Translations under genes and position numbers: made by a program | NCBI GenBank assembly: GCA_009702045.1 | Contig: WLIV01000037.1 | Location: 1 to 32,763 of the forward strand | Reading direction: 5' to 3' | Source: Actinomycetota bacterium | GTDB lineage: Bacteria > Actinomycetota > Acidimicrobiia > Acidimicrobiales > Ilumatobacteraceae | DNA: 32,763 bases | Shown here: positions 15,030-22,498 of the stretch, one piece after another | How the letters are laid out: every line of letters begins with the position of its first letter | How positions within the stretch are numbered: the first letter of the stretch is position 1 | The notes under the pieces: model-generated | Seen by the model: the letters and a program-made list of their open reading frames with translations, nothing else | Databases searched by the model: none | What the model was told of the DNA's origin: nothing

Positions 15030-16309
15030 CGCTGAGCGATCCGCTCGGACAACGTCAGCGTGGTGACGATGCCAGAGTCCTGGAATTTGCCGGTGCCGTG
15101 GCTCACGAGCGCCGTGTCCACGTCGGTGGCCTGAGCGCGCAGCGCCCCCACCGTCGCCTGCTCGCGCGGGATGTGAGCGAACGGGTCGTAGGTGAAGTTC
15201 CGCATCGCGTTCAGGTGGGTGATGCGGTTGATGTCCGCATCGGGCAGGCCACCCAACCACTTCATCGCCATCTCGGGCGAGTTCGGCCAGGTGCAGTCGG
15301 AGTGCGGGTAGTCGCACTCCCAGTGGATGAAGTCCATGTTCAGGTGGTGGCGGACTTCGATCCCGACGGCGTCGTCGATGAAGCAGGTCAAGACGTTCTC
15401 GTTGAACACCTGGCTCGGCAACTTGTCGCCGAAGTCCTGGTTCGTCCACGCACGGTGGTGCGAGTACACGTAGTCAATACGTTCGAGGAAGTAGGGCACC
15501 CATCCGATCCCGCCCTCGGAGAGCGCAACCCTGAGTGCGGGGAACTTCTTGAACATCGGTGACCACACGAGATCCGCCGCGCACTGCACGATGTTCATCG
15601 GCTGCAGCGTGATCATTGCGTCGATCGGCGCATCTGCGGAGGTCATCACGGTCTGCGACGACGAGCCGATGTGCAGGCACAGGACGGTGCCGGTATCGAC
15701 GCACGCCTGAAGGAAGGGGTCCCAGTGGTCGGAGTGGTAGCTCGGCAGGCCGATCTTCGTCGGGTTCTCGGAGAACGTGACGGCATGGCAGCCCTTGGCG
15801 GCCACTCGCCGTACCTCGGCGGCCATCAACTGCGGGTCCCAGATCGGTGTGATCGCCAGCGGGATCATGCGCCCCGGGTAGGTTCCGCACCACTCCTCGA
15901 TGTGCCAGTCGTTATACGCCCGCAGCACTTCCAACGAAAGGTCTTTGTCGGCGGCTGTGTAGAACAGCGCCCCGGCGAAGCCAGCGAGACTTGGGAAGTT
16001 CATCGAACCCAGGACGCCGTTGACATTCATGTCACGAATTCGCTCGTGGATGTCGAAGCAGCCGGGGCGCATCTGGGAGAACGCGAGCGGATCGAGACCG
16101 TACTCCTCGGGAACTCTGCCGGCGACAGCGTTGAGGCCCACGTTCGGCATCGCCTTGCCCTCGAACATCCACACTTCGCGTCCGTTCTCCAAGGTCACGA
16201 TGCGTGGCGCATACTCGGCGGCGCGCTTTGAGAGGCGTCCCTCGAACAGTGTGGGCGGCTCGACGACATGGTCGTCGACGCTTACCAGGATCAGATCCTC
16301 AGCCTGCAT
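15023..16309 (-). CDS. Amidohydrolase-2 family metal-dependent enzyme (paralogue 3)
   Basis: 428 residues, the longest of three paralogues in the window. The N-terminal metal motif is SVDDHVVEP (D12, H14, E17), the mid-barrel histidine is in LCLHIGSSS, the strand-6 segment reads LSEGGIGW, and the terminal aspartate is D333 in ECDYPHSD. The fold is the same as in the genes at 5179 and 6457, but the length and the extended C-terminus (about 60 residues after the barrel) differ, so they are not recent duplicates. AGGGGGA before the ATG supports the start. It is divergent from the tandem TetR regulator and shares a 103-base promoter region with it, containing operator copy 6. Reaction unknown: hydrolysis, hydration or decarboxylation. 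Confidence 0.87.
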   Translation of the reverse strand: MQAEDLILVSVDDHVVEPPTLFEGRLSKRAAEYAPRIVTLENGREVWMFEGKAMPNVGLNAVAGRVPEEYGLDPLAFSQMRPGCFDIHERIRDMNVNGVLGSMNFPSLAGFAGALFYTAADKDLSLEVLRAYNDWHIEEWCGTYPGRMIPLAITPIWDPQLMAAEVRRVAAKGCHAVTFSENPTKIGLPSYHSDHWDPFLQACVDTGTVLCLHIGSSSQTVMTSADAPIDAMITLQPMNIVQCAADLVWSPMFKKFPALRVALSEGGIGWVPYFLERIDYVYSHHRAWTNQDFGDKLPSQVFNENVLTCFIDDAVGIEVRHHLNMDFIHWECDYPHSDCTWPNSPEMAMKWLGGLPDADINRITHLNAMRNFTYDPFAHIPREQATVGALRAQATDVDTALVSHGTGKFQDSGIVTTLTLSERIAQRS

Positions 16310-16340
16310 TCGCAGTCCCCCTTCGTTGGCATCGCCTACA

Positions 16341-16356
16341 TGACGACGGTGTTAGA
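16341..16356 (-). promoter_or_regulatory. Operator-like element, copy 6 (between regulator and amidohydrolase 3)
   Basis: On the minus strand it reads TCTAACACCGTCGTCA, with TAGGCG two bases later. It points to amidohydrolase 3, 31 bases before its ATG, and is 56 bases before the tandem TetR ATG on the other strand. This is the usual place for an autoregulatory site of a divergently transcribed TetR regulator. Confidence 0.7.
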
Positions 16357-16360
16357 TTAG

Positions 16361-16376
16361 GTGTCTACCGGGACAC
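16361..16376. promoter_or_regulatory. Short palindrome in the regulator promoter
   Basis: GTGTCTACCGGGACAC: five-base arms GTGTC and GACAC around six bases, four bases to the right of operator copy 6. It could be a second site for autoregulation of the TetR gene. Only one copy was seen, so chance is possible. Confidence 0.3.
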
Positions 16377-16412
16377 GCACAAGACGCAACTCAAATCAAT
16401 AGGCTGGCGGCA

Positions 16413-17675
16413 ATGTCGGACGAGGAAATCCAGCGGCGGCCGCCCTTCGGGCAGAGCAGGCTGGTCGGAGAACGCGGTAACGACACCCGACGACGGATCC
16501 TCGATGCCGCACTCTTGGTCTTCGGCGAGGTCGGTTTCAATGCTGCGAGTGTCGAACTGATCACGGAAGCCGCCGGCTGCTCGCGCCCATCCTTTTACCA
16601 GTACTTCGCCAGCAAGGACGAAGTCTTCTGGAAACTGGCCGCGCGTCTGGGCAACAAGATGGTGCGCCTCAGTGGTGAACTCGGTGTGATCACCGCCGAC
16701 TCCGAGGGTCTGGCTCACCTCGATCGCTGGATCCACGACTTCATTCACCTCCGCACAGCATTCGCCCCCGTCTTCTCGGCGTACCAGACCGCAAGCCGCC
16801 AGGACGACGAACTCGCTCAGGGTTCCCGTGCATTCGGCGACCGCATCAGTACTGCAGTGCTCACGTCGTTCGGTTCGCGCCACAAGGGTCCACGGGCGGT
16901 CGCCATCGCGTACGGCATTGTCGGCGTCATCACGCAATCGGGTGGCATCTCCGATCGGGTGCTCAGCGCCCGCTCGCACGACCGACTGGTCCGCGGTATC
17001 GCGCTCTTCATCCATCGGGTGATCTGCGGCCCGATCGTCGGGGTCAACCTTCCTTCTCCCACGCATGTGCGCGTCACCCGGTCGCCGGGCGACGTCGTAC
17101 CTGCACCGTCGCGCGCGCTGCGGCCGCGGGGCGTGGCCACCCGGCAACTGCTGCTCGACGCCGGCGTGACCCTGCTGCCTCAGCGCGGGTTCCACGAGAC
17201 CCGCGTCGACGACATCGTCACACTGGCGGGGCTCTCGCACGGTGCTTTCTACCGGTACTTCGACAGTAAGGACGACCTGTTCCGGGTACTCGCCGCCGAG
17301 GCCAACACGCGGATGCTGGCGCGCATCGACGAGTTGCCAGTCGACGAGGGTCCGGCCGCGTATAAGACGTGGCTGCGTGTGTGGTTCGAGGAGTACCGCA
17401 CATACGGCGGGGTGCTCAGCACCTGGCAAGAGTTGTTCGACGAGCAGCGGAACATGATCCGCATGTCCGACCAGGCCGTAGCGGTCAGCCTCAATCGACT
17501 GGTCGCGTTGCTGGACCATCGCAGCTTTGGCGACCCACTGATCGACGGCCTGGCGTGCATGGCGTTGCTCGAGCGACTGCCGAACATCGTTGTTGCACAC
17601 GGACTGGTCGCTGAGGACGTCGCGATCGACGCGATGGTCGTGATGTTGCGACGCGGTCTGGCCGGCAAGAAGTAG
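16413..17675 (+). CDS. Tandem (two-domain) TetR-family transcriptional regulator
   Basis: 420 residues, about twice the usual TetR length. The first DNA-binding domain is at about 26-72 (TRRRILDAALLVFGEVGF, then CSRPSFYQYFASKDEVFW) and is followed by a ligand-binding-like helical region to about 210. A hydrophilic linker (about 211-240) leads to a second complete DNA-binding domain at about 244-290 (TRQLLLDAGVTLLPQRGF, then LSHGAFYRYFDSKDDLF) and a second helical region to the end. The two recognition helices differ (GCSRPSFYQYF and GLSHGAFYRYF), so one chain could bind two unlike half-sites. No strong ribosome-binding site precedes the ATG. It is divergent from amidohydrolase 3 across operator copy 6, which makes it the main candidate to control the eight-site regulon; the activating ligand is probably a pathway CoA ester (inference). 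Confidence 0.92.
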   Translation: MSDEEIQRRPPFGQSRLVGERGNDTRRRILDAALLVFGEVGFNAASVELITEAAGCSRPSFYQYFASKDEVFWKLAARLGNKMVRLSGELGVITADSEGLAHLDRWIHDFIHLRTAFAPVFSAYQTASRQDDELAQGSRAFGDRISTAVLTSFGSRHKGPRAVAIAYGIVGVITQSGGISDRVLSARSHDRLVRGIALFIHRVICGPIVGVNLPSPTHVRVTRSPGDVVPAPSRALRPRGVATRQLLLDAGVTLLPQRGFHETRVDDIVTLAGLSHGAFYRYFDSKDDLFRVLAAEANTRMLARIDELPVDEGPAAYKTWLRVWFEEYRTYGGVLSTWQELFDEQRNMIRMSDQAVAVSLNRLVALLDHRSFGDPLIDGLACMALLERLPNIVVAHGLVAEDVAIDAMVVMLRRGLAGKK

Positions 17676-17759
17676 CCAGCCAGATGAGCGACCGCTGATC
17701 TCTCGCACAGGGACTCTTGGCCCTGTCGCGCAGTGCCGACGCGACCGCACAATGCCCGG

Positions 17760-18266
17760 ATGGAAGAAACACTGCTGTCGTCACCCCGTGGTGCGAGCGT
17801 CTGGGAACTGAAGATGTTCGAACACCTCACCGGGCACACCAGGCGAGAGGGTGCGCTCCTCGAGGGGTACCTCTCCGCAGCCAAGGACACCGAGTCCAAG
17901 GCGCTCTCGTACCTCGTCGACCTGCTGGTCGAGGACGAACGCCGTCATCACCGTCACTTCAACGAGTTGGCCGCGTCATTGAAATCCGACGCGGAACCCG
18001 GTGGCGCGGAGCCGATCATCCCGCGACTCGACTTCGACCGGGTGGAACGCGATGCCATGCTGGAGGTCACCACGCGGCTGCTCGACAACGAGAAGGACGA
18101 CTACGCCGAACTCAAGCGTCTCCGCAAAGAGCTCGCCGATCTCGAGGACACCACGCTGTGGGCGCTCCTGGTCGACATCATGCTGCGCGACACCGAGAAG
18201 CACATGGCGATCTTGCGGTTCGTCACTGAGCACGCGAAACCCAAACGGGCGCCGCGACGTGGCTGA
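17760..18266 (+). CDS. Ferritin-like (putative di-iron) helical protein
   Basis: 168 residues, almost entirely helical and without a signal peptide. The pattern is that of a four-helix ferritin or rubrerythrin fold: glutamates in TRREGALLEGY (helix 1, E30 and E35), EDERRHHRHF with E60 and H63 (helix 2), a long acidic helix 3 with RDAMLEVTTRLLDNEKDDY, and RDTEKHMAIL with E146 and H148 or nearby (helix 4). These could ligate two iron atoms, but this is by pattern only. The ATG at 17760 is chosen; a GTG nine codons earlier is also possible, and neither has a clear ribosome-binding site. It follows the tandem TetR gene by 84 bases on the same strand. Its role is unknown. Confidence 0.7.
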   Translation: MEETLLSSPRGASVWELKMFEHLTGHTRREGALLEGYLSAAKDTESKALSYLVDLLVEDERRHHRHFNELAASLKSDAEPGGAEPIIPRLDFDRVERDAMLEVTTRLLDNEKDDYAELKRLRKELADLEDTTLWALLVDIMLRDTEKHMAILRFVTEHAKPKRAPRRG

Positions 18267-18277
18267 TGGAGGGAGCG

Positions 18278-18313
18278 ATGTCTAACGCTTGCGTCGCGTA
18301 CCTCCGGCTGTGA
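18278..18313 (+). other. Eleven-codon mini-frame with ribosome-binding site over operator copy 7
   Basis: ATG at 18278, preceded by GGAGGGAG, opens a frame of 11 codons (MSNACVAYLRL) that ends at 18311-18313. It coincides with operator copy 7. It may be chance, a remnant of a lost gene start, or a leader peptide. There is no gene downstream on this strand, since the next gene is convergent. Confidence 0.2.
18281..18296 (+). promoter_or_regulatory. Operator-like element, copy 7 (orphan, between convergent genes)
   Basis: Reads TCTAACGCTTGCGTCG, with TACCTC two bases later. It lies in the 54-base gap between the ends of the ferritin-like gene and the minus-strand acyl-CoA dehydrogenase, so it has no start codon to control except the mini-frame over it. 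The first 15 bases equal copy 1. Confidence 0.5.
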
Positions 18314-18320
18314 GACGGGG

Positions 18321-19505
18321 TCAACCGCGAGGAAGGCCGAGCACCCTCTCGGCGATGATGTTGCGTTGGATCTCCGACGACCCGGCGGAGATGGTGCTGC
18401 CAAAGATGCCGAAGTAGTCCTCGAGGGTGCCGATGCGACGTGATCGCTGCGGCTTGCTCTCCAGTGCGTCCGGACCGCGCATCTCGGCAGCGACGCGAGC
18501 GAGGCGCTGTCGCGAGGCTGACGCGAAGAGCTTCATCAGCGCCTGCTCAGGTGCCGAGCCCCCCTTCACCAACCGGGCGAAGCCGCGATACCCGAGGCAT
18601 CTCACGGCGTGGCTCTCGATGTAGCAGCGAACGACGTCGTCGGCCGCCACGGCGCGCTCCTGCTCCGGCAGCGCTTCCAGGATCGATGGAGCGAGTTCGA
18701 GCATCTGCTGCATGCCCATCTCCATGTCGATGACACTCATCAGCCAGACCATGCCCCGCTCGTGAGCCAGTGAGCCGTTGGCCATCGCCCAACCATCGTT
18801 CAGTTTCCCGACGAGATTCGCCGCCGGCACGACGACATCAGTGAGGAACACCTCGTTCAAATCGGGGTGCTGGGGATGAACGATCTCGTTGAGCGGGCGG
18901 ACGGTGACGCCTGGGGTATCCATCGGCAACAGGATGATCGAGATCCCCTTGTGCTTGGGGACGTCGGGGTCGGTGCGGCAGAACAGGAAACAGAAGTCGG
19001 CGTAGTTCGCGCCGGACGTCCACACCTTCTGGCCGTTGAGCACGAACGTGTCGCCATCGCGGACGGCACGCGTCTTCAGATTGGCGAGGTCGCTGCCGGC
19101 ATCGGGTTCGCTCATGCCCAGGCAGGCGGTGATCTCGCCGTGCAGCAGCGGCATGGCGTAGCGCTTGATCTGGTCGGGCGTGCCGTAGTCCAGCAGCGAT
19201 GGCACGATGATGCCGAGACCCTGCGGGTTGGTGGTGCGCGGCACCCCCGAACGGCTCATCTCCTCGAGGTACACCAGCGTCTCGTGCGCTCCGGCATTAC
19301 GCCCGCCGCGCTCGGGCGGCCAGCCAGGAACCAGCCAGCCGGCGTCGAACAGACGCTTCGTCCAACGCTTGGCCCAGTCGGGGCAGTGCGCGCTGGAGAC
19401 AGCGGGATCAGCGGCCATCTCCTCTGCGGTCGGACGGTTGTCCGCGAGCCAATGGAGAAACTCCTGACGGAACTCCTCAACGGACGCTTCGAAGCGCAGC
19501 TTCAT
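18321..19505 (-). CDS. Acyl-CoA dehydrogenase, subunit A
   Basis: 394 residues, an FAD-dependent acyl-CoA dehydrogenase. The signature CLGMSEPDAGSDLANLKT is followed by FVLNGQKVWTSGANYADFC, and the C-terminus has SSEIQRNIIAERVLGLPRG. The canonical medium-chain catalytic glutamate position in that last motif is an alanine (TISAGSSEIQ), as in many actinobacterial FadE proteins that work in pairs, so the base must come from another site or subunit. The ATG at 19505 overlaps the stop codon of subunit B as ATGA. The pair resembles the heteromeric steroid side-chain dehydrogenases (FadE28/FadE29 type), but the substrate here is not known. Expected reaction: alpha,beta-desaturation of an acyl-CoA. 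Confidence 0.9.
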   Translation of the reverse strand: MKLRFEASVEEFRQEFLHWLADNRPTAEEMAADPAVSSAHCPDWAKRWTKRLFDAGWLVPGWPPERGGRNAGAHETLVYLEEMSRSGVPRTTNPQGLGIIVPSLLDYGTPDQIKRYAMPLLHGEITACLGMSEPDAGSDLANLKTRAVRDGDTFVLNGQKVWTSGANYADFCFLFCRTDPDVPKHKGISIILLPMDTPGVTVRPLNEIVHPQHPDLNEVFLTDVVVPAANLVGKLNDGWAMANGSLAHERGMVWLMSVIDMEMGMQQMLELAPSILEALPEQERAVAADDVVRCYIESHAVRCLGYRGFARLVKGGSAPEQALMKLFASASRQRLARVAAEMRGPDALESKPQRSRRIGTLEDYFGIFGSTISAGSSEIQRNIIAERVLGLPRG

Positions 19506-20611
19506 ACGTTGACCTCCGAGATCAGACCGAGAGCGGCCGCCAGTTGGGAGCGGTGATGGAGGCTGCTGCCACACAGCAGTTCGCCCGCTTTGGCCCGTTT
19601 CAGCCAGAAATGCAGATCGTTCTCCCAGGTGTACCCGATCCCGCCGTGCAACTGCAGGCCGTCCTCGACGAGCAGTCGTTGGCACTCGCCGGCGGTCGCT
19701 TTGGCCATGTGTGAGGCCTCCGCTCGGCGGGGATCGTCCTCGGCGATGGCGACCGCCGCGAAGTAGCCCAAGGCGTTGGCCTTCTCGACCATGAGGTACA
19801 TGTCCGCGAAGCGGTGCTTGAGCGCCTGGAAGGAACCGATCACTCGGTCGTACTGCACGCGAATCTTGGCGTAGTCCAGCGTCAACTCGAAGACCCGCCG
19901 GCAGGCCCCGACGATGTGCAGCGTCATCGCCGTTGTGGCTTGCTGCAACACGCGTTCCAGTGCCTCCTCGACATCTGCGGCGGCGATCACCACGGCCGGC
20001 GCCGCGTCGAAGACGACATCAGCGAGCCCGAGAGTGGGTTCGAGCACGCCCGTCGGTATCACCGTGGCCGCCGAGCGCTCGACGAGATACACGCCGAGCT
20101 GACCCGACGTCCGGTCTCGCGCGACTACGGCGAACGAATCCACCTGGCTGCCGGCAAGCACGGCGTCCTTGCGTCCGGTGATTCGTGTCCCGTCGGCGGT
20201 GACCTCGGCGATGGTGCTGATCGAGTGCAACCCCCAGGACGAACCTTCGGCCACCGCGAGCGAACCAGAGCGGCGCCCTTCGGCGACCTCCGCGAGCAGA
20301 TCGATGCAGTCGAACTCTTCCAAGACGGGCACGAACTGGCTGATCGTTGCCAGCAAGGGGCCCGGTGCGGCGGCGCGGCCCAGCTCCTCTGCGAGGAGCG
20401 CCACTTCCACGAACCCGAGCCCGACCCCACCGGCCTCCTCGCGGATGCCGAGTGCGGGCCAGCCGAGGTCGACGACCTGGCGCCACAGCTCGGCATAGTC
20501 GCTCGTCCCTTCGTGGACCGCGCGCACGAGACTCGGGGGGCATGCCCCGGTCAGCACGGTGCGGATGTTGTCGCGCAACATCTGCTGATCGTCCGAGAGT
20601 TCCAGATCCAT
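19502..20611 (-). CDS. Acyl-CoA dehydrogenase, subunit B
   Basis: 369 residues. N-terminal helical domain with LSDDQQMLRDNIR, then GWPALGIREEAGGVGLGFVE; the middle beta domain is poorly conserved and lacks the usual EPxAGSD signature (it reads VAEGSSWGLHSIS); the C-terminal domain has RVQYDRVIGSFQALKHRFAD and LQLHGGIGYTWENDLHFWLKR, the family's FAD and substrate-site segment. The weak middle domain is common in the partner subunit of heteromeric FadE pairs. GGGAG precedes the ATG. It is the first gene of the pair and is driven from the 128-base gap with the thioesterase, which contains operator copy 8. Confidence 0.9.
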   Translation of the reverse strand: MDLELSDDQQMLRDNIRTVLTGACPPSLVRAVHEGTSDYAELWRQVVDLGWPALGIREEAGGVGLGFVEVALLAEELGRAAAPGPLLATISQFVPVLEEFDCIDLLAEVAEGRRSGSLAVAEGSSWGLHSISTIAEVTADGTRITGRKDAVLAGSQVDSFAVVARDRTSGQLGVYLVERSAATVIPTGVLEPTLGLADVVFDAAPAVVIAAADVEEALERVLQQATTAMTLHIVGACRRVFELTLDYAKIRVQYDRVIGSFQALKHRFADMYLMVEKANALGYFAAVAIAEDDPRRAEASHMAKATAGECQRLLVEDGLQLHGGIGYTWENDLHFWLKRAKAGELLCGSSLHHRSQLAAALGLISEVNV

Positions 20612-20686
20612 TCAACGTCTCCCTGCCGGCGTGCTGCTCAGAGCTTGGATGCCTCCGTTCAGGCACCCAGCGACGACACTGTAACA

Positions 20687-20702
20687 TGACGTGGGCGTTA
20701 GA
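20687..20702 (-). promoter_or_regulatory. Operator-like element, copy 8 (dehydrogenase/thioesterase gap)
   Basis: On the minus strand it reads TCTAACGCCCACGTCA, with TACAGT three bases later (20683-20678). It points to the acyl-CoA dehydrogenase pair, 75 bases before its ATG, and ends 37 bases before the thioesterase ATG on the plus strand. Confidence 0.7.
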
Positions 20703-20739
20703 TAGCTTGCCCGGCAGCACACCTCAGGAGAAACTCATC

Positions 20740-21576
20740 ATGGCGATCGTCACCCTCGACGCACTCCTCAACTGTCTCGACCTCACAGAGGTCGAACCCG
20801 GAGCGTGGACAGGCCCGCACCTGCAGATGGACTACCGCCGGATCTTCGGTGGGCAGTTGCTTGCCCAGGCGATTGCGCTCGGTACGAAGACGTCGCCCGG
20901 GAAGACGGTGAAGTCGATCAGCGTCGCGTTCCCCAGGGAGGGCAGCCTCGATGGTCCGCTTGAGTACCTACTCGATCAGACGCAGACTGGTCGCACGTTC
21001 GCCACCCGGCATCTCACCGCGGCACAGGACGGCAAGATCTTCTTCGAGGCACTGATCTCGCTGCACGACGACCAAGAAGTCGGACTCGAACACCAAGATG
21101 CAATGCCTGATGTACCAGGCCCCGACGAGTCGCTCCCGATGGACCCAGGGATGATCCCGTGGGAGATCCGCGTGGTTGACGGTGTCGACCTCAGCGCCCG
21201 CACCCGTGGACCGGCGCGGTTCTCCTTCTGGATGCGGGTCAGCGACCGGCGTCTGCCCGACGACCCGATGGTGCACCAGGCGCTGATGGCGCACGCCACC
21301 GACCTGACGATCATTGGGACTGCGCTGCGTCCCCACGACGGCTACAGCCAAGCCGACACGATGGTCACGCTGCACACCGCGGTCACCACGCACCAGGTGT
21401 GGTTCCACCGCCGTTTCCGCATGGATGACTGGTTGTTGGTCGACCAGCACAGTCCGGTGACCGCCGGTGGCCGCGCGTTCGGGCTCGGTCACGTCTACAC
21501 GCGCGACGGGGTGCTGGTTGCATCAATCGCGCAGGAGTCGATGATCCGACTGATCGATACGCCAGCGCCTCACTGA
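20740..21576 (+). CDS. TesB-like acyl-CoA thioesterase II
   Basis: 278 residues, a double-hotdog acyl-CoA thioesterase. Conserved pieces are FGGQLLAQA (36-44), the PREGSLDGPLEY region, HATDLTIIGT with the catalytic-type aspartate D188, THQVWFHRRFRMDDWLLVDQ (217-236) and the terminal QES with Q265. By simple alignment with E. coli TesB (Asp-Thr-Gln triad) the Thr position is V215, with T216 and T217 next to it, so the active-site network may be altered. AGGAG eight bases before the ATG at 20740 fixes the start; the frame is open upstream but crosses the dehydrogenase gene. It is divergent from the dehydrogenase pair across operator copy 8. Probable role: release of CoA from pathway intermediates or end products. 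Confidence 0.88.
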   Translation: MAIVTLDALLNCLDLTEVEPGAWTGPHLQMDYRRIFGGQLLAQAIALGTKTSPGKTVKSISVAFPREGSLDGPLEYLLDQTQTGRTFATRHLTAAQDGKIFFEALISLHDDQEVGLEHQDAMPDVPGPDESLPMDPGMIPWEIRVVDGVDLSARTRGPARFSFWMRVSDRRLPDDPMVHQALMAHATDLTIIGTALRPHDGYSQADTMVTLHTAVTTHQVWFHRRFRMDDWLLVDQHSPVTAGGRAFGLGHVYTRDGVLVASIAQESMIRLIDTPAPH

Positions 21577-21616
21577 CACCGGCGGTTGGCTGCCCCCTGC
21601 GCTGCTGGATCGGGCG

Positions 21617-22396
21617 TCAAGCCACGTACTCCATCGTCAGCGACACATGTGACACGAGGTCGCCGGTTGCGCCGTCGGTGAGGTGCACCATCGCAAACGG
21701 GTGGATGGCGGGCGACGACACCACGGTGGCGACGAGCGGACCAGTGCGAACGCTGCCCAGGTAGCGGATGTCGAGGTCGAGTGCCGCCATGTGTGCGCCG
21801 CCCCCGAGTAGGTGTTCCGCAGTCATCTCCGCAAGCAATGCCTGCACCCCACCCTGGACCGTGCCGTTGAGTCCGTTGGCAATCCTGGCTCGCGATGTCA
21901 GCTCCATCGACCGATCGTCACGAACGCGGGCGCCGATGAATGCATCCAGCGACTCCTCGACGGCCGGCGCGGGCGGTGGCATCGCGTCGAGGTTGCCGCC
22001 CACGTACTTGTTGATGAAGGTGGTGGTCGCTGTCGCGAACGGCGTCGGGTGTTCCTGTGAATACAGGAGGGTCTGGGCGACGATCAGCCGTCGGCCAACC
22101 CGCAGCGGGCTGCAGGCCAACCGGATGGTTCCACCCGAGGGAGGTGACGACAGGAGTTGCACCCGCAGATCGACTGTTGGCCCTACACCGCCGGTCGGAG
22201 CGTGGCCGGCAACCATGTCCACGAGCGTCGCGAGGTACGCCGTGCGCAGACGCGTCGTGCCCGGAACGAACGCCTCCGGTGGAATCTCCGCCACACCTGC
22301 CGAGCCACTTCCGTCGAACGACAGCGCCAGACCGAGGCGGTTGACGAAGTGGTCCTCGATCGGGAACGTGTTCCCTTCCGGGTCGGTCGTGCTCAC
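21617..22396 (-). CDS. Double-hotdog thioesterase-like protein
   Basis: About 259 residues made of two hotdog domains. The first (about 15-130) contains RLRTAYLATLVDMVAG, the long hotdog helix, and PTVDLRVQLLSSP. The second (about 150-259) contains NGTVQGGVQALLAEMTAEHL and ALDLDIRYLGSVRTG, as in PaaI-like thioesterases. The start is taken as the second of two adjacent GTG codons (22394-22396), seven bases after AAGGG; the frame is open for another 79 codons upstream without hotdog sequence. It converges on the TesB-like gene and is divergent from the nitronate monooxygenase-like gene. It may hydrolyse acyl-CoA thioesters, or may be a non-catalytic acyl-CoA binder. Confidence 0.75.
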   Translation of the reverse strand: MSTTDPEGNTFPIEDHFVNRLGLALSFDGSGSAGVAEIPPEAFVPGTTRLRTAYLATLVDMVAGHAPTGGVGPTVDLRVQLLSSPPSGGTIRLACSPLRVGRRLIVAQTLLYSQEHPTPFATATTTFINKYVGGNLDAMPPPAPAVEESLDAFIGARVRDDRSMELTSRARIANGLNGTVQGGVQALLAEMTAEHLLGGGAHMAALDLDIRYLGSVRTGPLVATVVSSPAIHPFAMVHLTDGATGDLVSHVSLTMEYVA

Positions 22397-22466
22397 CACA
22401 CAACCCTTCAAGACGCACCCGGCGATTGTCAAACCGATGCACGCGTCTGCGTCGGCCAGGTGCGAC

Positions 22467-22482
22467 CGGTGGGTACCTACCG
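22467..22482. promoter_or_regulatory. Imperfect palindrome in a divergent promoter
   Basis: CGGTGGGTACCTACCG is a 16-base dyad with one mismatched pair, between the divergent hotdog and nitronate monooxygenase-like genes and 16 bases before the ATG of the latter. It is a possible operator; no second copy was noticed in the window. Confidence 0.3.
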
Positions 22483-22498
22483 CTACAGTCCGCCAGGC

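Noticed and set aside
17707-17726. ACAGGG and CCCTGT hairpin after the tandem TetR gene as a terminator
   Set aside because: Six pairs with an eight-base loop and no T-run; a structure of this size is expected by chance.
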